Origin: Cryptomeria japonica
Lineage: Eukaryota > Streptophyta > Pinopsida > Cupressales > Cupressaceae
Assembly (NCBI RefSeq): GCF_030272615.1
Contig: NC_081408.1
Coordinates: 197,994,841-198,054,840, forward strand
Length of the DNA stretch: 60,000 nucleotides
Direction: 5' to 3'
Shown here: positions 1-10,979 of the stretch, in pieces
Numbering within the stretch: the stretch's first letter is position 1
How the letters are laid out: each line of letters begins with the position of its first letter
Notes under the pieces: generated by a model
What the model saw: only the letters and a program-made list of their open reading frames with translations
Databases searched by the model: none
What the model was told of the DNA's origin: nothing
Translations under genes and position numbers: made by a program

Positions 1-912
1 GTCCATGATACTAATCTTCCTCCAAGAAATAACGCTCCACCGGTTGTGCTCTTTTGATCATCCACATTACCTCCCCAATCGGCATCGGTATATACCTTGA
101 GATTATAGTCACCATTATATGGATACCACAATCCATAATCAATTGTTCCTTTTAGATATCTAAGAATCCTTTTAACAGCTACCAAGTGGGATTCTCTTGG
201 ACATTTCTGAAAATGAGCTACTATGCCTACTGCATGAGCAATATCTGGTCTGCTGTGCACCACATAGTGCAGTTTACCAATCATTGACCGGTACTCCTTT
301 TCATTCACCAGTGTTGAATCATCTTCCTTAGCTAGTTTACAGCCAGTCACCATCGGTGTATCAATCGGTTTTCTTTCCTCCATACCAAAAGTCTTCAATA
401 CCTCTTTGACGTACTTGGACTAGGTAATAAAGATACCCTCTTTCATTTGCTGAATTTGTAAACCAATGAAGAAATTTATCTCTCCTATCAAAGACATCTC
501 AAACTCTTTCTTCATTTCATTTGCAAACGCATGACTCATTTTATCATCTCCTCCAAAGATTATGTCATCCACAAACACTTCACAGATCAGAATCTGATCA
601 CCTTCTGACTTCAAGTAGATGTTGCTATCTTCACTTGTTCTCTGAAATCCAATCTTCACAAGATGAGAGTGTATTCTTTCATACCATGCCCTAGGTGCCT
701 ATTTCAGTCCATACAGGGCTTTGTGTAACCTGCACGCCATGTCACTATCTTCTGATAAGGCAAAACCTTCTGGTTGCTCTATATACACTTCCTCTTTCAG
801 GATTCCTTTCAAAAGAGAAGACTTCACATCCATCTGATAAACCTTAAATCCCTTAAATGCTACAAATGCAAGTAGCATTCGAACACCTTCTAGACTAGCC
901 ACAGGAGAAAAG
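1..912 (-). pseudogene. Copia element A, RT and RNase H part (left half of a split element)
   Basis: Reverse transcriptase and RNase H end of a Ty1/copia polyprotein, read on the minus strand and cut by the window edge. Visible motifs are [13 protein letters not shown] near 810, LYGLK near 705, the polymerase motif FVDDIIFGGDD near 555, [12 protein letters not shown] near 240 and the RNase H motif VYTDADWGGNVDDQKST near 70. Two in-frame stops, near 702 and 420, both look like CAG to TAG changes. The coding match stops abruptly at about 912 and resumes in frame at 12669, so this is the 3' part of the element whose 5' part lies at 12669-16953. Its 3' LTR must lie left of the window. Confidence 0.9.
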
Positions 913-1207
913 GTTCCTATAATGCCCCACCAGGAAACCCCAAAGGGATAAAGCTAAAACACTCTTAAGGAGTGCAATTTTTTTTTTTTTAGAGTTTTAA
1001 AAATAGCATGATGATACAAAGAGTTATCAAAAGCTTCGATAACACAATGAAAGGCATAACTAACACCTAAAGGGTTTCCCAATGTGATTACTTATTTAAA
1101 CATCTAACTCTACTCATGGTCTTTGATCCAATTAAGTGGGTTAACTTAATTTCATGTTATCACTTCAAACAAGGATATAATTTGTTCAGTAAATTAAAAT
1201 AATAGAT

Positions 1208-1745
1208 AATAGGACACATTCATCCATTAAGCTTCAAGGTGAGGCTAACATGAGGAAATTAGAATAAAGTTCATCCATTAGAGTTACAATTAGATAATAT
1301 GTTGAGATCTTCCATTATAGTTAAAAATATAGCTAATATGATGAATTTCATATATTATGGTTAAAATATAAATAGCATAATGATGCTCATCCATTAGAGT
1401 TACAATTAGATAACATGTTGAGATCTTCCATTATAGTTAAAAATATAGCTAATATGACGAAGTTCATATATTATGGTTAAAATGTGAATAACATAATGAA
1501 GTTCATCCATTAGGGTTAAAATATAGATAACTTGATGAGTTCACCCATTATAGTTAAAATAAAGCTAATATGATGAAGTTCATTTATTAAGATTAAAATG
1601 TAAATAACTAAATGAGTTCATCCATTTTAGTTAAAATATAGCTATTATGATGAAGTCCATTTATTGAGATTAAAATGTAAATAACTAAATGAAGTTCATC
1701 CATTAGAATTACAATTTAGGTATCATGATGAATTCATCCAATAAT
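1208..1745. repeat. AT-rich ~40 bp minisatellite inside element B
   Basis: About 13-14 degenerate copies of a ~40 bp unit containing GTTCATCCATTA and TTAAAATATAGCTAA. A higher-order period of ~117 bp (three units) is visible: the block AGAGTTACAATTAGATAA recurs near 1280 and 1397. The array is non-coding in all frames. Confidence 0.8.
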
Positions 1746-1853
1746 TTTTAACCATTCACTACGTTCAATTTTACATTAAACACATGCCATGCATCTTGTT
1801 CCAAAACACACTATAATTTCATCATAACTAATGAGATTCTTTCATGCATAATT

Positions 1854-3344
1854 TGATAACACAATGATGAACGGGTAGTACCCAACTAGTACTGAGAGGG
1901 GGGGGGGTGAATCAGTACAGACAAAAACACACTCTTGAACCAGTTTGTCTGCAGACTCTGTGCATTGACAGACAAACAGTGACACCGGTCCTCAAACAGA
2001 GTACAATTGGCGAAACCCAGAATAACTAAGACAAGCATAAACCAACAGACACTTATCTTCTCATACAATCTAACACTTCATTTCCTTTTCACCCTAATGC
2101 ATGAATAGGTAATCTGCCATAAAAGATATACATATGAGCAACTGGATCAACAATATTCACCGCTTGATAGAAAACAACAAAGCATCACATGAAGAAGACA
2201 TCACACATAACACACACATTTTTCACGTGGAAACCCAAAAGGGAAAAACCATGGTGGGGATGAATACCCACAAGCTTGTTTTTGAACTCTTTAGAAGTCT
2301 GCTCTGTTAGGAGCCTTGTTCAGTTAAAGACTGATACAATAGGTTCTGTTAGGAACTGATCCTATTAGGGATCACCTGGTAAAGGGATGGCTAGAATACC
2401 CAATTAAGGGTTAAAACTTGTTAAAGGTTACCTTGTTAGAGGATTTCAAGAACTCAATGGTTTTGAGTCACCCTATTAAAGGATTTATAGCAAGCCCATT
2501 AAAGCTACCCTGTTAAGGGATTTCTCAACTATTGAAGTGGTTAGAGATCAACAGGTATTACAATGATCTGGTAACAGCACTCAATGCCAATGCAAATCCG
2601 CTTAAGATTCTCTTCACCTTCTGCACTTACACTCTGCAGGTATCACTTCTCTCCTTTTGGTCTGGCAAGAATCACGTATCCCTTCTCTCTGGATACACAT
2701 ACAAATTTTTCCAATGATCTTAGATAGAATCACAACATCGACCTTATAGGAAAATAGATAGGTCAGTAGCATAAACCCTAAACCCTAAAACCTATTACGT
2801 TAAGGAATTCAAATGGTTCAATCCTGACCGTTTAGCACACTGCATTAAATGCAATAGTTCTTGATCCAATCTCAAGACATTCTCCATCGTCAATTTCCAT
2901 CGATTTCATGGCGACTAATAACCCATCACACATTATCACTATTTTATAGACTTTGCACATTCGAAAGGTAGATAGGAACAATCTCCTTCATGCAAGATCC
3001 TTCACACGCACAAGGCTTATGTGGCAACACGATCTATTCTTCATTACCATGCTAACTCATCAGACAAAGTCACCGGTTGAGCCACACATGCTTGAAGCAC
3101 TTCAACTGGAAACCCTGAAGTTGAGACTACCAACCAGTAGTCATACAACGCTTCCATGTGTCGGTTCCCATAACCATATGCCGGTTCACCTTGAACAAAC
3201 ACACCGCTTCACTTTGACACAAAAACTGGTTCACAGTGTTACACCAGTTCTCACATATGTTGGTTCTCACCTCTTCAGCATATTGACATCAATGACAACA
3301 TACAATGTCATTATGTTCACATACCGGTTCACATAATGCCAACA
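1854..3344 (-). repeat. 3' LTR of element C
   Basis: 1491 bp, reading TG...CA on the minus strand (TGTTGGCATTATGTGAACC at its start). It contains the motif CCCAAAAGGGAAAAACC near 2235, a CACGTG box at 2224-2229 and a telo-box-like AAACCCTAAACCCTAA near 2772. It matches 7762-9250 along its length. An open frame of 127 codons at 2953-3336 recurs in the other LTR only because the LTRs are copies. Confidence 0.95.
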
Positions 3345-3356
3345 ATCTCCCCCTTT
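3345..3356 (-). promoter_or_regulatory. Polypurine tract of element C, with extra copies nearby
   Basis: AAAGGGGGAGAT on the minus strand directly abuts the 3' LTR; it would prime plus-strand DNA synthesis. Similar purine tracts lie on the same strand at about 3444-3456, 3398-3408 and 3505-3513. Multiple tracts between pol and the 3' LTR are a known Sirevirus trait. Confidence 0.85.
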
Positions 3357-3593
3357 GGCATTGATGGCAATATACAAAGATATCTCTCCACTTCACATCT
3401 TCTCCCCAAATTTCTTTCTACATATATCTTCTCTGCTTCACATCTTCTCCCCCTTTGACAACAATGCCAAAGTAGAGGCACAAGCTTCTTTGTTCCATTA
3501 TGCTACTCCCCCTGAGGAGTAGCCTCCTTCAACACATCAATCCTGAAGAAAAATTTGACTATGCAATACCTGACTGATGTGGAGTATATACCT

Positions 3594-5195
3594 TTAGTTC
3601 ACATCTTGAAGGGGAAACACCCCTAATTCACCTCTTAAGTACATGAATGCAGTCTTTGGGAGAGGCTTGGTGAATATGTCTGCTAATTGCTCCTGAATAG
3701 AAACATGTTCCATTGCAATCTCTTTGTTTTGAACCTTTTCCCTCAAGAAATGATACTTAAACTCAAAGTGCTTAGTTCTAGAATGTAAAACCGGATTCTT
3801 GGAGATATTAATTGCACTAGTATTGTCACAAAATATACTTATCATTTTAGATACAAGAACTTTGAAGCCATTTAATACACGCTTCATCCAAATTGTCTGA
3901 GTGTAGTTCATGAAAGCTGCAACATACTCTACTTCCGTTGTAGACTGAGAGATACAACTCTATTTCTTACTCATCCATGAGACTAGTCTACCACCGAGAA
4001 AGAATGAACCATCAGTTGTGCTTTTCCGGTCATCTATATTGCCTGCCCAATCAGCATCTGTGTATACTTTCAAGTTGAAATCCTTGCTATATGGATACCA
4101 CAATCCATAGTCATTAGTTCCCTTCAGATACCTAAGAATCCGCTTGACTGCAACCAAGTGGGATTCTCTTGGGCTTTTCTGGAATCTTGCAGTAATGCAA
4201 ACTGCATGTGCAATATCCAATCTGCTATGCACTACATAATGCAACTTACCAATCATTGACCATTATTCCCTTTCATCGACCAATGCTGAGCCATCTTCTT
4301 TGGATAGTTTACAACCGGTCACCATCAAAGTACCAACCATTTTGCTATCTTCCATGCCAAAGGTCTTCAACACCTCTTTGACATACTTGGACTGAGTGAT
4401 AAAGATTCCTTCTATCATCTGTTGGATCTGTAGTCCAATTAAGAATTTAATCTCCCCTATGAGTGACATTTCAAACTCTTTCTTCATCTCATCAGCAAAC
4501 TCATGACTCATCTTGTCATCTCCACCAAAGATAATGTCATCAACAAATACCTCACAGATCATGATCTGATCTCCTTCAGACTTCAATTAGATATTTCTAT
4601 CTTCACTTGTTCTCTCAAATCCAATCCTCACAAGATGGGAATGCAGATGCTCATACTATGCTCTAGGTGCCTGCTTTAGACCATATAAGGCTTTATGTAG
4701 CCTACATACCATGTCACTATCTTCAGATAAGGCAAACCCATCTGGTTGCTCAATATACACCTCCTCTTCAAGTACATCATTTAGGAATGCAGATTTTACA
4801 TCCATTTGATATACTTTGAAACCTTTAAAAGATGCATATGCAAGAAGCATACAGACTCCTTCCAATCTGACTACAGGAGCAAAGGTTTCTCCATAGTCTT
4901 CTCCTTCTTCTTGAGCATATCCTTTGCACACCAATTTGGCTTTGTTCCTAATCACTATGCCGTCCTCATTCAGCTTATTTCTGAAAACCCATTTGGTACT
5001 AATGAAATTTTTATGCTCCGGTCTGGGTACCAAAGACCATGTACCATTTTTCTCTATCTGGTCAAGTTATTTTTCCATTGCCTTGATCCAGTCTTCATCT
5101 TTATGAGCCTCTTTGAATGATTTAGGCTCAAATTCAGAGATCATACATGAGTTTTCTCTGACCTTTCTTCTTGTAAGGATTCCTACATCCTTATC
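3594..5195 (-). pseudogene. Element C pol, RT and RNase H domains
   Basis: The minus-strand RT covers about 4263-5033, with [50 protein letters not shown] and the polymerase motif FVDDIIFGGDD near 4540. RNase H follows ([17 protein letters not shown] near 4065; IFCDNTSAINISKN near 3820; DIFTKPLP near 3665) and the frame ends at 3594. In-frame stops occur near 5070, 4655, 4588, 4260 and 3958. Some are simple C-to-T or G-to-A changes; two replace Tyr TAC by TAA. The product cannot be a functional polyprotein. Confidence 0.9.
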
Positions 5196-6660
5196 TCATA
5201 TGATCTGCTTAGGATCATGATTCAGCTTGACATATCGAGGAATGGTCTTAATGGATTCCTCTTGTTTTTCTTCTTCATCCTCATCTCCATCATTATCAGC
5301 ACCTACATCTACCAGTGTAGGAACACTGTTATTGGTACTTGGTTGACTGGAAACCGATTCCCAAAAGGTTACAACCGGTTCATTTATCGCTTGCTCACTG
5401 ACAATTTCCTTAGTTTTATCAGAGGTTTCATCAACTCTTATATTGATGCTTTCCATAATTCTCTGAGTCCTATTGTTGAAACACTTGAGAGCTTTTCTCT
5501 TGGTGGAATATCCTAGGAGTATTCCCTCATCACATTTTGCATCAAATTTGCTCTGGCGTTCACTCCTCTTAATGTAACATTTTCTACCAAACACTCTAAA
5601 GTAGCTAACCATAGGTGTCTTACCGGTCCAATACTCATAAGGAGTTTTATCCTTACCTTTCTTGATGAGTACCCAGTTCATTGTGTAGACTGCAGTGCTC
5701 ACCGCTTCTCTCCAAAAGGTGTGAGCTACCTTTCCTTGAATCAACATGGTTCTAGCTATTTCAACCATAGTCTGGTTATTCCTCTCTGCTAGGCCATTCT
5801 GCTATGGAGTCTGGGGGGCAGACAATTGACTCTTTATGCCATGTTCTTCACAGTACTTGTTCAATTCACCGGAAGTGAATTCCCCTCCTTGATCAGTTCT
5901 CAGGCACTTGATCCTTTTACCGCTTTCCTTCTCCACTAATGCTTTGAAAGCTTTGAAATTTACAAAGGCTTCAGACTTGTCTTTCAAGAATGTGACCCAC
6001 ATCATTCTTGAGCAGTCATCAGTGAGAATCATGAAGTACCTATCACGTTGCACACTTCTAGTTTTCATAGGACCACACAAATCAATATGCACAAGATCAA
6101 GCAAGTTGTCAGCAGTGAAAGATTTACCTTTAAAGGTTGAGGAAGACATTTTCCCCAATTGACACTCTCTACACAAGGTATTATCTGGTTTGCTTAGCAC
6201 CAGCAACCCTCTAATTGCCTTGATCTTACTAGCCTTCACAATGTTATCAAAGTTTACATGGCAGAGTCTCCTATGCCATATCCAGCTATCATCAAATTTA
6301 TCCATAAGACATGTACTTATATTTGCATTTATCTGAAATAGGTTACCTTTGGTCTGCATGCCGGTGGCCACCAATTCACCATTCTTTCCTCTGATTCTAC
6401 AAAATCCATTCTTGAATTCTAGAGTGAGGCCACTATCATTCAGCTAGGCAACACTCAGAAGGTTGTGTTTGAGACCATCAACCCAATACACATTGTCAAC
6501 ACTGCTCTTTCCATTTAGAGAGATGGACCCTCTACCTTTGACCATGCATGGTGCATCATTTCCAAAGTGAACCACACCACCATCATACTCTTCCAAGGAT
6601 AGAAACTTGCTCTGGTCACTAGTCATATGGTGAGAACAACCACTGTCAATGATCCACTCA
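5196..6660 (-). pseudogene. Element C pol, protease end and integrase
   Basis: The copia aspartic protease signature IIDSGCSHHMT is at about 6613-6650. The integrase zinc-binding region shows WHRRLCHVNF and CRECQLGK (6160-6290). The catalytic core shows VHIDLCGPMK near 6075 and LRTDQGGEF near 5880, so both Asp motifs are kept. A stop near 5800 (CAG to TAG type) falls just before the conserved Glu motif. The C-terminal region with PYEYWTGKTP and GILLGYSTKRKALKC follows to 5196, where a stop separates it from the RT linker. Confidence 0.9.
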
Positions 6661-7690
6661 TTGAAATTATCAAACTAGGAGACAAGAGCCTTCTTGTTTG
6701 ACACATCTTCCTTGACAGCAACAAACACATTGTCTTCATTTTCTTCATCCTCTGACTCCTCATCTGTGACACCTTCATTGACTACCACAAAATAGTTTCT
6801 CCAGTTTCCTCCTTTGAATTTCATGAACCTTTCCGATTTGTCCTTGTTGTCGCCATTAGGACAGTTTACAACAATATGTCCTATCCAGTTGCAAGAAAAG
6901 TATTTCAAAGGTAGCCTACCTCTATATTTGCCGGTTCCTTTAGGAAGTTTCCTAGCAAGCAGAAATTCAAATTCCATCAGAATCTCCTCATCATCCATTT
7001 CTCTGCTCTATTTTGGTTCACCACTAGTGCTAGCTTCTTTTCCTTTTCTAGATGGTACAACAAAAGCTTTAAAAGTTGATTCAGTCTTTTGAACACTGCC
7101 ATCAAAACTATTTAGCTCATAGGCTATCAACTTTGCAATGATGGAGTCTAGGGATACCTTAGTTTTGTCTATTGATCTTAGCTCCTGAATAGTAGCAACC
7201 CTTATTGCATAGACCAGCAATAGGGCTCTCAGGACTTTGCTTACCACAGTGGAATCTTCTATTTTACCACCTGCACTCTTGATATCTCCAACAATGGTTT
7301 GATTCTTATTCCATACTGTTGAATGGTCTCACCTTCAACCATCTGCATATCTTCAAACTTCCCTCTAAGGATTTCTTCCTTAGCTTGTTTTACATGCTCA
7401 TCACTGCCATAGATATTTTCAAGAGTATCCCATACCTCTTTGGGATTTTCCTTATCTTGGACATCAATAAACTCAATGTCAGATAAACTACTAATTAGGG
7501 CTTCCATGACTTGCTCATTCTCCTGCATCTCTCTCTTTTGGTCATCGGTGAGAGTACCGGTAGGGGCAACATAGGCATTCTCAACATAACTCTAGTGTTG
7601 AGCACCCATGCTTTTGATGCATATCTTCATTCTGCCTTTCCATATACTAAAATTTTCTCTATTAAACTTTGGACCTTCCCTCTTCATCAT
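6661..7690 (-). pseudogene. Element C gag
   Basis: Gag of the plant copia type (UBN2-like capsid). The start is taken at 7690, MMKREGPKFNREN, 57 nt after the primer-binding site. The capsid motifs DVQDKENPKEVWDTLENIYG and EGETIQQYGIRIK are readable. A one-base deletion near 7303 shifts the frame, a stop lies near 7590, and another lies near 7000. The zinc knuckle at 6861-6902 reads YFSCNWIGHIVVNC, so its first Cys is Tyr. Confidence 0.88.
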
Positions 7691-7747
7691 TAGACTAGGA
7701 TCTTTACCTCAAGCGGTTAAGCTTATAACACAAAGGACCTAGAGAAT

Positions 7748-7759
7748 GCTTTGATACCA
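7748..7759 (-). promoter_or_regulatory. Primer-binding site of element C
   Basis: TGGTATCAAAGC on the minus strand, two bases downstream of the 5' LTR. It is complementary to the 3' end of initiator tRNA-Met with one mismatch, the usual primer of plant copia elements. Confidence 0.9.
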
Positions 7760-7761
7760 AT

Positions 7762-9250
7762 TGATAACACAATGATGAATGAGTAGTACCCAACCGGTAC
7801 TGAGAGGGGGGGGTGAATTAGTACAGACAAAAACACACTCTTGAACCGGTTTGTTTATAGACTCTGTGCATTGATAGACAAACAGTGACACCGGTCCTCA
7901 AACAAAGTACAACCGGCAAAACCCAGAATAACTGAGACAAGCATAAATCAGCTGACACTTATCTTCTCATACAATCTAACACTTCATTTCCTTTTCACCC
8001 TAATGCATGAACATGTAATCTACCATCAAAGGTATACATATGAGCAACTAGATCAACAAGATTCATTGCTTGACAGAAAACAACAAAGCATCACATGAAG
8101 AAGACATCACACATAACACACATATTTTTCACGTGGAAACCCAAAAGGGAAAAACCACGATGGGGATGAATACCCACAAGCTTGTTTTTGAACTCTTTAG
8201 AAGTCCACTCTGTTAGGAGCTTTGTCTGGTTAAAGACTGATACAATAGGTTTTGTTAGGAATCGATCCTGTTAGGGATCACTCGGTTAAGGGATGGCTAG
8301 AATATTCGGTTAAGGGTTAAACCCTGTTAAAGGTTACCTTGTTAGAGGATTTCAAGAACTCAATGGTTTTGAGTCACCCTATTAAAGGATTTACAACAAA
8401 CCCATTAAAGCTACCTTGTTAAGGGATTTCTCAACTGTTGAAGTGGTTAGAGATCAACAGATATTACAATGATCTAGTAACAACACTCAATGCCAATGCA
8501 GATTCGCTTAAGCTCCTCTTCACCTTCTGCACTTACACTCTGCAAGTATCACTTCTCTCCTTTTGGTTTGCCAAGAATCACATATCCCTTCTCTTTGGAT
8601 ACACACACAACTTTTGCCAACGACCTTAGAAAGAATCACAACATCGACCTTATAGGAAAACAGATAGGTCGGTAGCATAAACCCTAAACCCTAAAACCTG
8701 TTACGTTAAGGAATTCAAACGGTTCAATCCTGACCGTTGAGCACACTACATTAAATGCAATAGTTCTTGATCCAATCTCAAGACATTCTCCATCGTCGAT
8801 TTCCACCGATTTCATGGCGACTGACAACCCATCACACATTATCACCATTTTACAGACTTCACACATTCCTGATGTAGATAGGAACAATCTCCTTCATTCA
8901 AGATCCTTCACGCACATAAGGCTTACATGGCAATATGATCTATTCTTCATTACCATGCTAACTCATCACACAAAGTCACCGATTGAGCCACACAGGCTTG
9001 AAGCACTTCAACTGGAAACCCTAAAGTTGAGACTACCAACCGGTAGTCATACAACACTTCCATGTGCCGTTTCCCATAACCATATTTTGGTTCACCTTGA
9101 ACAAACACATCGCTTCACTTTGACACAAATGTCAGTTCACAGTGTTACACCGGTTCTCACATATGCCGGTTCTCACCTCTTCAACATATTGACATCAATG
9201 ACAACATACAATGTCATTATGTTCACATACCGGCTCACATAATGCCAACA
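7762..9250 (-). repeat. 5' LTR of element C
   Basis: 1489 bp and the pair of 1854-3344. It keeps the CACGTG box (8130-8135), the CCCAAAAGGGAAAAACC motif (8139-8157) and the telo-box-like repeat (near 8678). Many CCGG or CGG sites in this copy are TG/CA variants in the other LTR, as expected from decay of methylated cytosines. Confidence 0.95.
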
Positions 9251-9255
9251 TAATT

Positions 9256-10548
9256 ATTTTAATTAACAATAACAAAATACATTCTTTCATGATCCAATTT
9301 ACTGTATTTAAGATACGACTGCATACGTGCATTTACGATAAATCTCCTCTAATCCACTTATACATTCTATCAAAATGTCATTCATACATACTAACACTAA
9401 ACATGAAACATAAGAACAAAAGCATCACATAACACCAAATTGATATCGAAGCTCACCACTAAAGGGATACATCTCCGGGTCTGCTCATCTGCAAGACCCC
9501 TCTGATCATTTAAATGAGTTAAGAATACATGAGGTTCACGTCAATAACAATCTTGCCATTAAGGCGGACACAACCAATATACAAATGTCCACATCAGTGA
9601 ATAAATACATAAATAATCCTTACAGAGAAATGGATCCAACTGAACATATTGAAAGAAAATACAAAGGTCCATTGCTTGATGGTACTCTAACTAGAAACCT
9701 AACCAACTATGGTCAACCACAAATCTACATTTGACACCTGCATAAAGGACAAGACCAATTACAACACCATCACATGGCAACAACCAAACTAGAGACCGAT
9801 GACATAAATAGGTACCCCAAATCAACCAAACGACAGGGTCCAAACAACATATCAAGGCCTTGCCATTACTTTAACAAAAGCAAATACAAAAATAAAACTT
9901 GCATAGGCAATAACCGGGAAGGGGTAATCTTCTTTCCTATTGGTTTAATCAATAAAGGTCGATCAAGTTTTCTAAAAGATCCAAGTTTTCTAAAAGATAT
10001 AAGTTTTCAACAATACATTAACGGAAAAATCACTATTACAAGGTCAATACAATACTAAAATTGCAATATTACCATTTGTCTATTTCACAATACAGAGGAA
10101 GAATATAGCTAATCATTTATTTTACTAAATGAAGATATCATTAACTTATCAATTTTCCAGTTGATACATTATTAAATTTCTAGTAATTCTAATAGCATAT
10201 CATTTAAGTTTTCAAAATATCCAATGATAAATAATTCATTTTTTCAAATACTCATATATTTTAGTAATTTCGTTTCTAAAACTCCCATATGTCTTATATC
10301 ATTCAAATTGAAAATAATACATATTCTTGAATAATATATTATTTAAAAGAAAATTTCCAAATAATAAAAATATTTTATTTCAAAGATTTTCCAATTTAAA
10401 CAATATTTAATCTTTTTTCCAAAAGATACTTCCCTATTACAAACAAATTTCAAAATTAAATATTATTTAATATATATTTATTAATCCACGATTAATAAAA
10501 TATAATTAATTTAATAATCAATAATACGCAACTTCAAATTAAGTATTA

Positions 10549-10594
<46 letters not shown>

Positions 10595-10825
10595 TCAATA
10601 AAATATATATATTAATAATAACTATTAACTGAATTAAAACTATATAAAATAGACTTTAATAAAAAAAATTTAAAAACTTCTTTTAACCACACCATAAATC
10701 ACAATGCATATATTTCATTATATATATATAAATAATAAATAAATAAATTAAACAAACCCCTAAGCCGGGGGGTCCCACCTCCCATCCACGAGAGTGGGAT
10801 GGACCAATCCGCAGGTCCCTGCAGC
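9256..10825. other. Non-coding interior of element B after element C
   Basis: AT-rich DNA continuing element B to the right of nested element C. It holds no coding region that I can support. From about 10060 to 10720 it is strongly AT-rich with short homopolymers, then switches abruptly at about 10755 to GC-rich DNA. Confidence 0.6.
10553..10587. repeat. (TA)n microsatellite
   Basis: An uninterrupted run of about 17 TA dinucleotides within AT-rich DNA of element B. Confidence 0.95.
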
Positions 10826-10979
10826 CACATGTGGACGCAGGCTCTTGCGAACCACACTGTGGATGCAGGTCTCTGCGGGCCACTTTGTGGATGCAAGTTT
10901 CCTGTGACCCACAATGTGGACGCAGGTCTCCTGCGAGCGATAATGTGCACGCAGGTTTCTTGTGGCCCACAATGTGGAA
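10826..10979. repeat. GC-rich 28 bp minisatellite
   Basis: About 5.3 tandem copies of a 27-31 bp unit with the core CACAATGTGGACGCAGG and a variable TCTCCTGCGAGC tail. It is a GC-rich island in otherwise very AT-rich sequence. The three overlapping minus-strand frames and one plus-strand frame seen here are repeat artefacts. Confidence 0.85.

Larger units (their letters stand above)
1854..9250 (-). mobile_element. Element C: complete Ty1/copia (Sirevirus-like) retrotransposon
   Basis: A full-length minus-strand element of 7397 bp with LTRs at 1854-3344 (3') and 7762-9250 (5') and a perfect 5 bp TSD, TAATT, at 1849-1853 and 9251-9255. It has a primer-binding site matching initiator tRNA-Met, a polypurine tract next to the 3' LTR, and a degenerate gag-protease-integrase-RT-RNase H region. 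Domain order, integrase before RT, is that of Ty1/copia. Long ~1.5 kb LTRs and several extra polypurine-like tracts downstream of pol recall Sireviruses. In the first ~205 aligned LTR bases I count about 18 substitutions, 17 of them transitions, so the insertion is old. It lies inside element B. Confidence 0.95.

Noticed and set aside
1208-1745. CRISPR-like regular spacing
   Set aside because: The units are contiguous degenerate tandem repeats without unique spacers, in a plant nuclear context.
4806-6162. Plus-strand frames of 60-104 codons within element C
   Set aside because: Antisense shadows of the minus-strand pol gene.
8678-8696. Telomeric DNA
   Set aside because: Only about 2.5 units, in the same place in each LTR copy; this is an LTR motif and not a telomere or interstitial array.
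2953-9242. Similar 127- and 142-codon plus-strand frames at 2953-3336 and 8814-9242
   Set aside because: Their similarity comes from being in the two LTRs of element C; the frame opposes the element and differs in its N-terminus, and no protein family is recognised.
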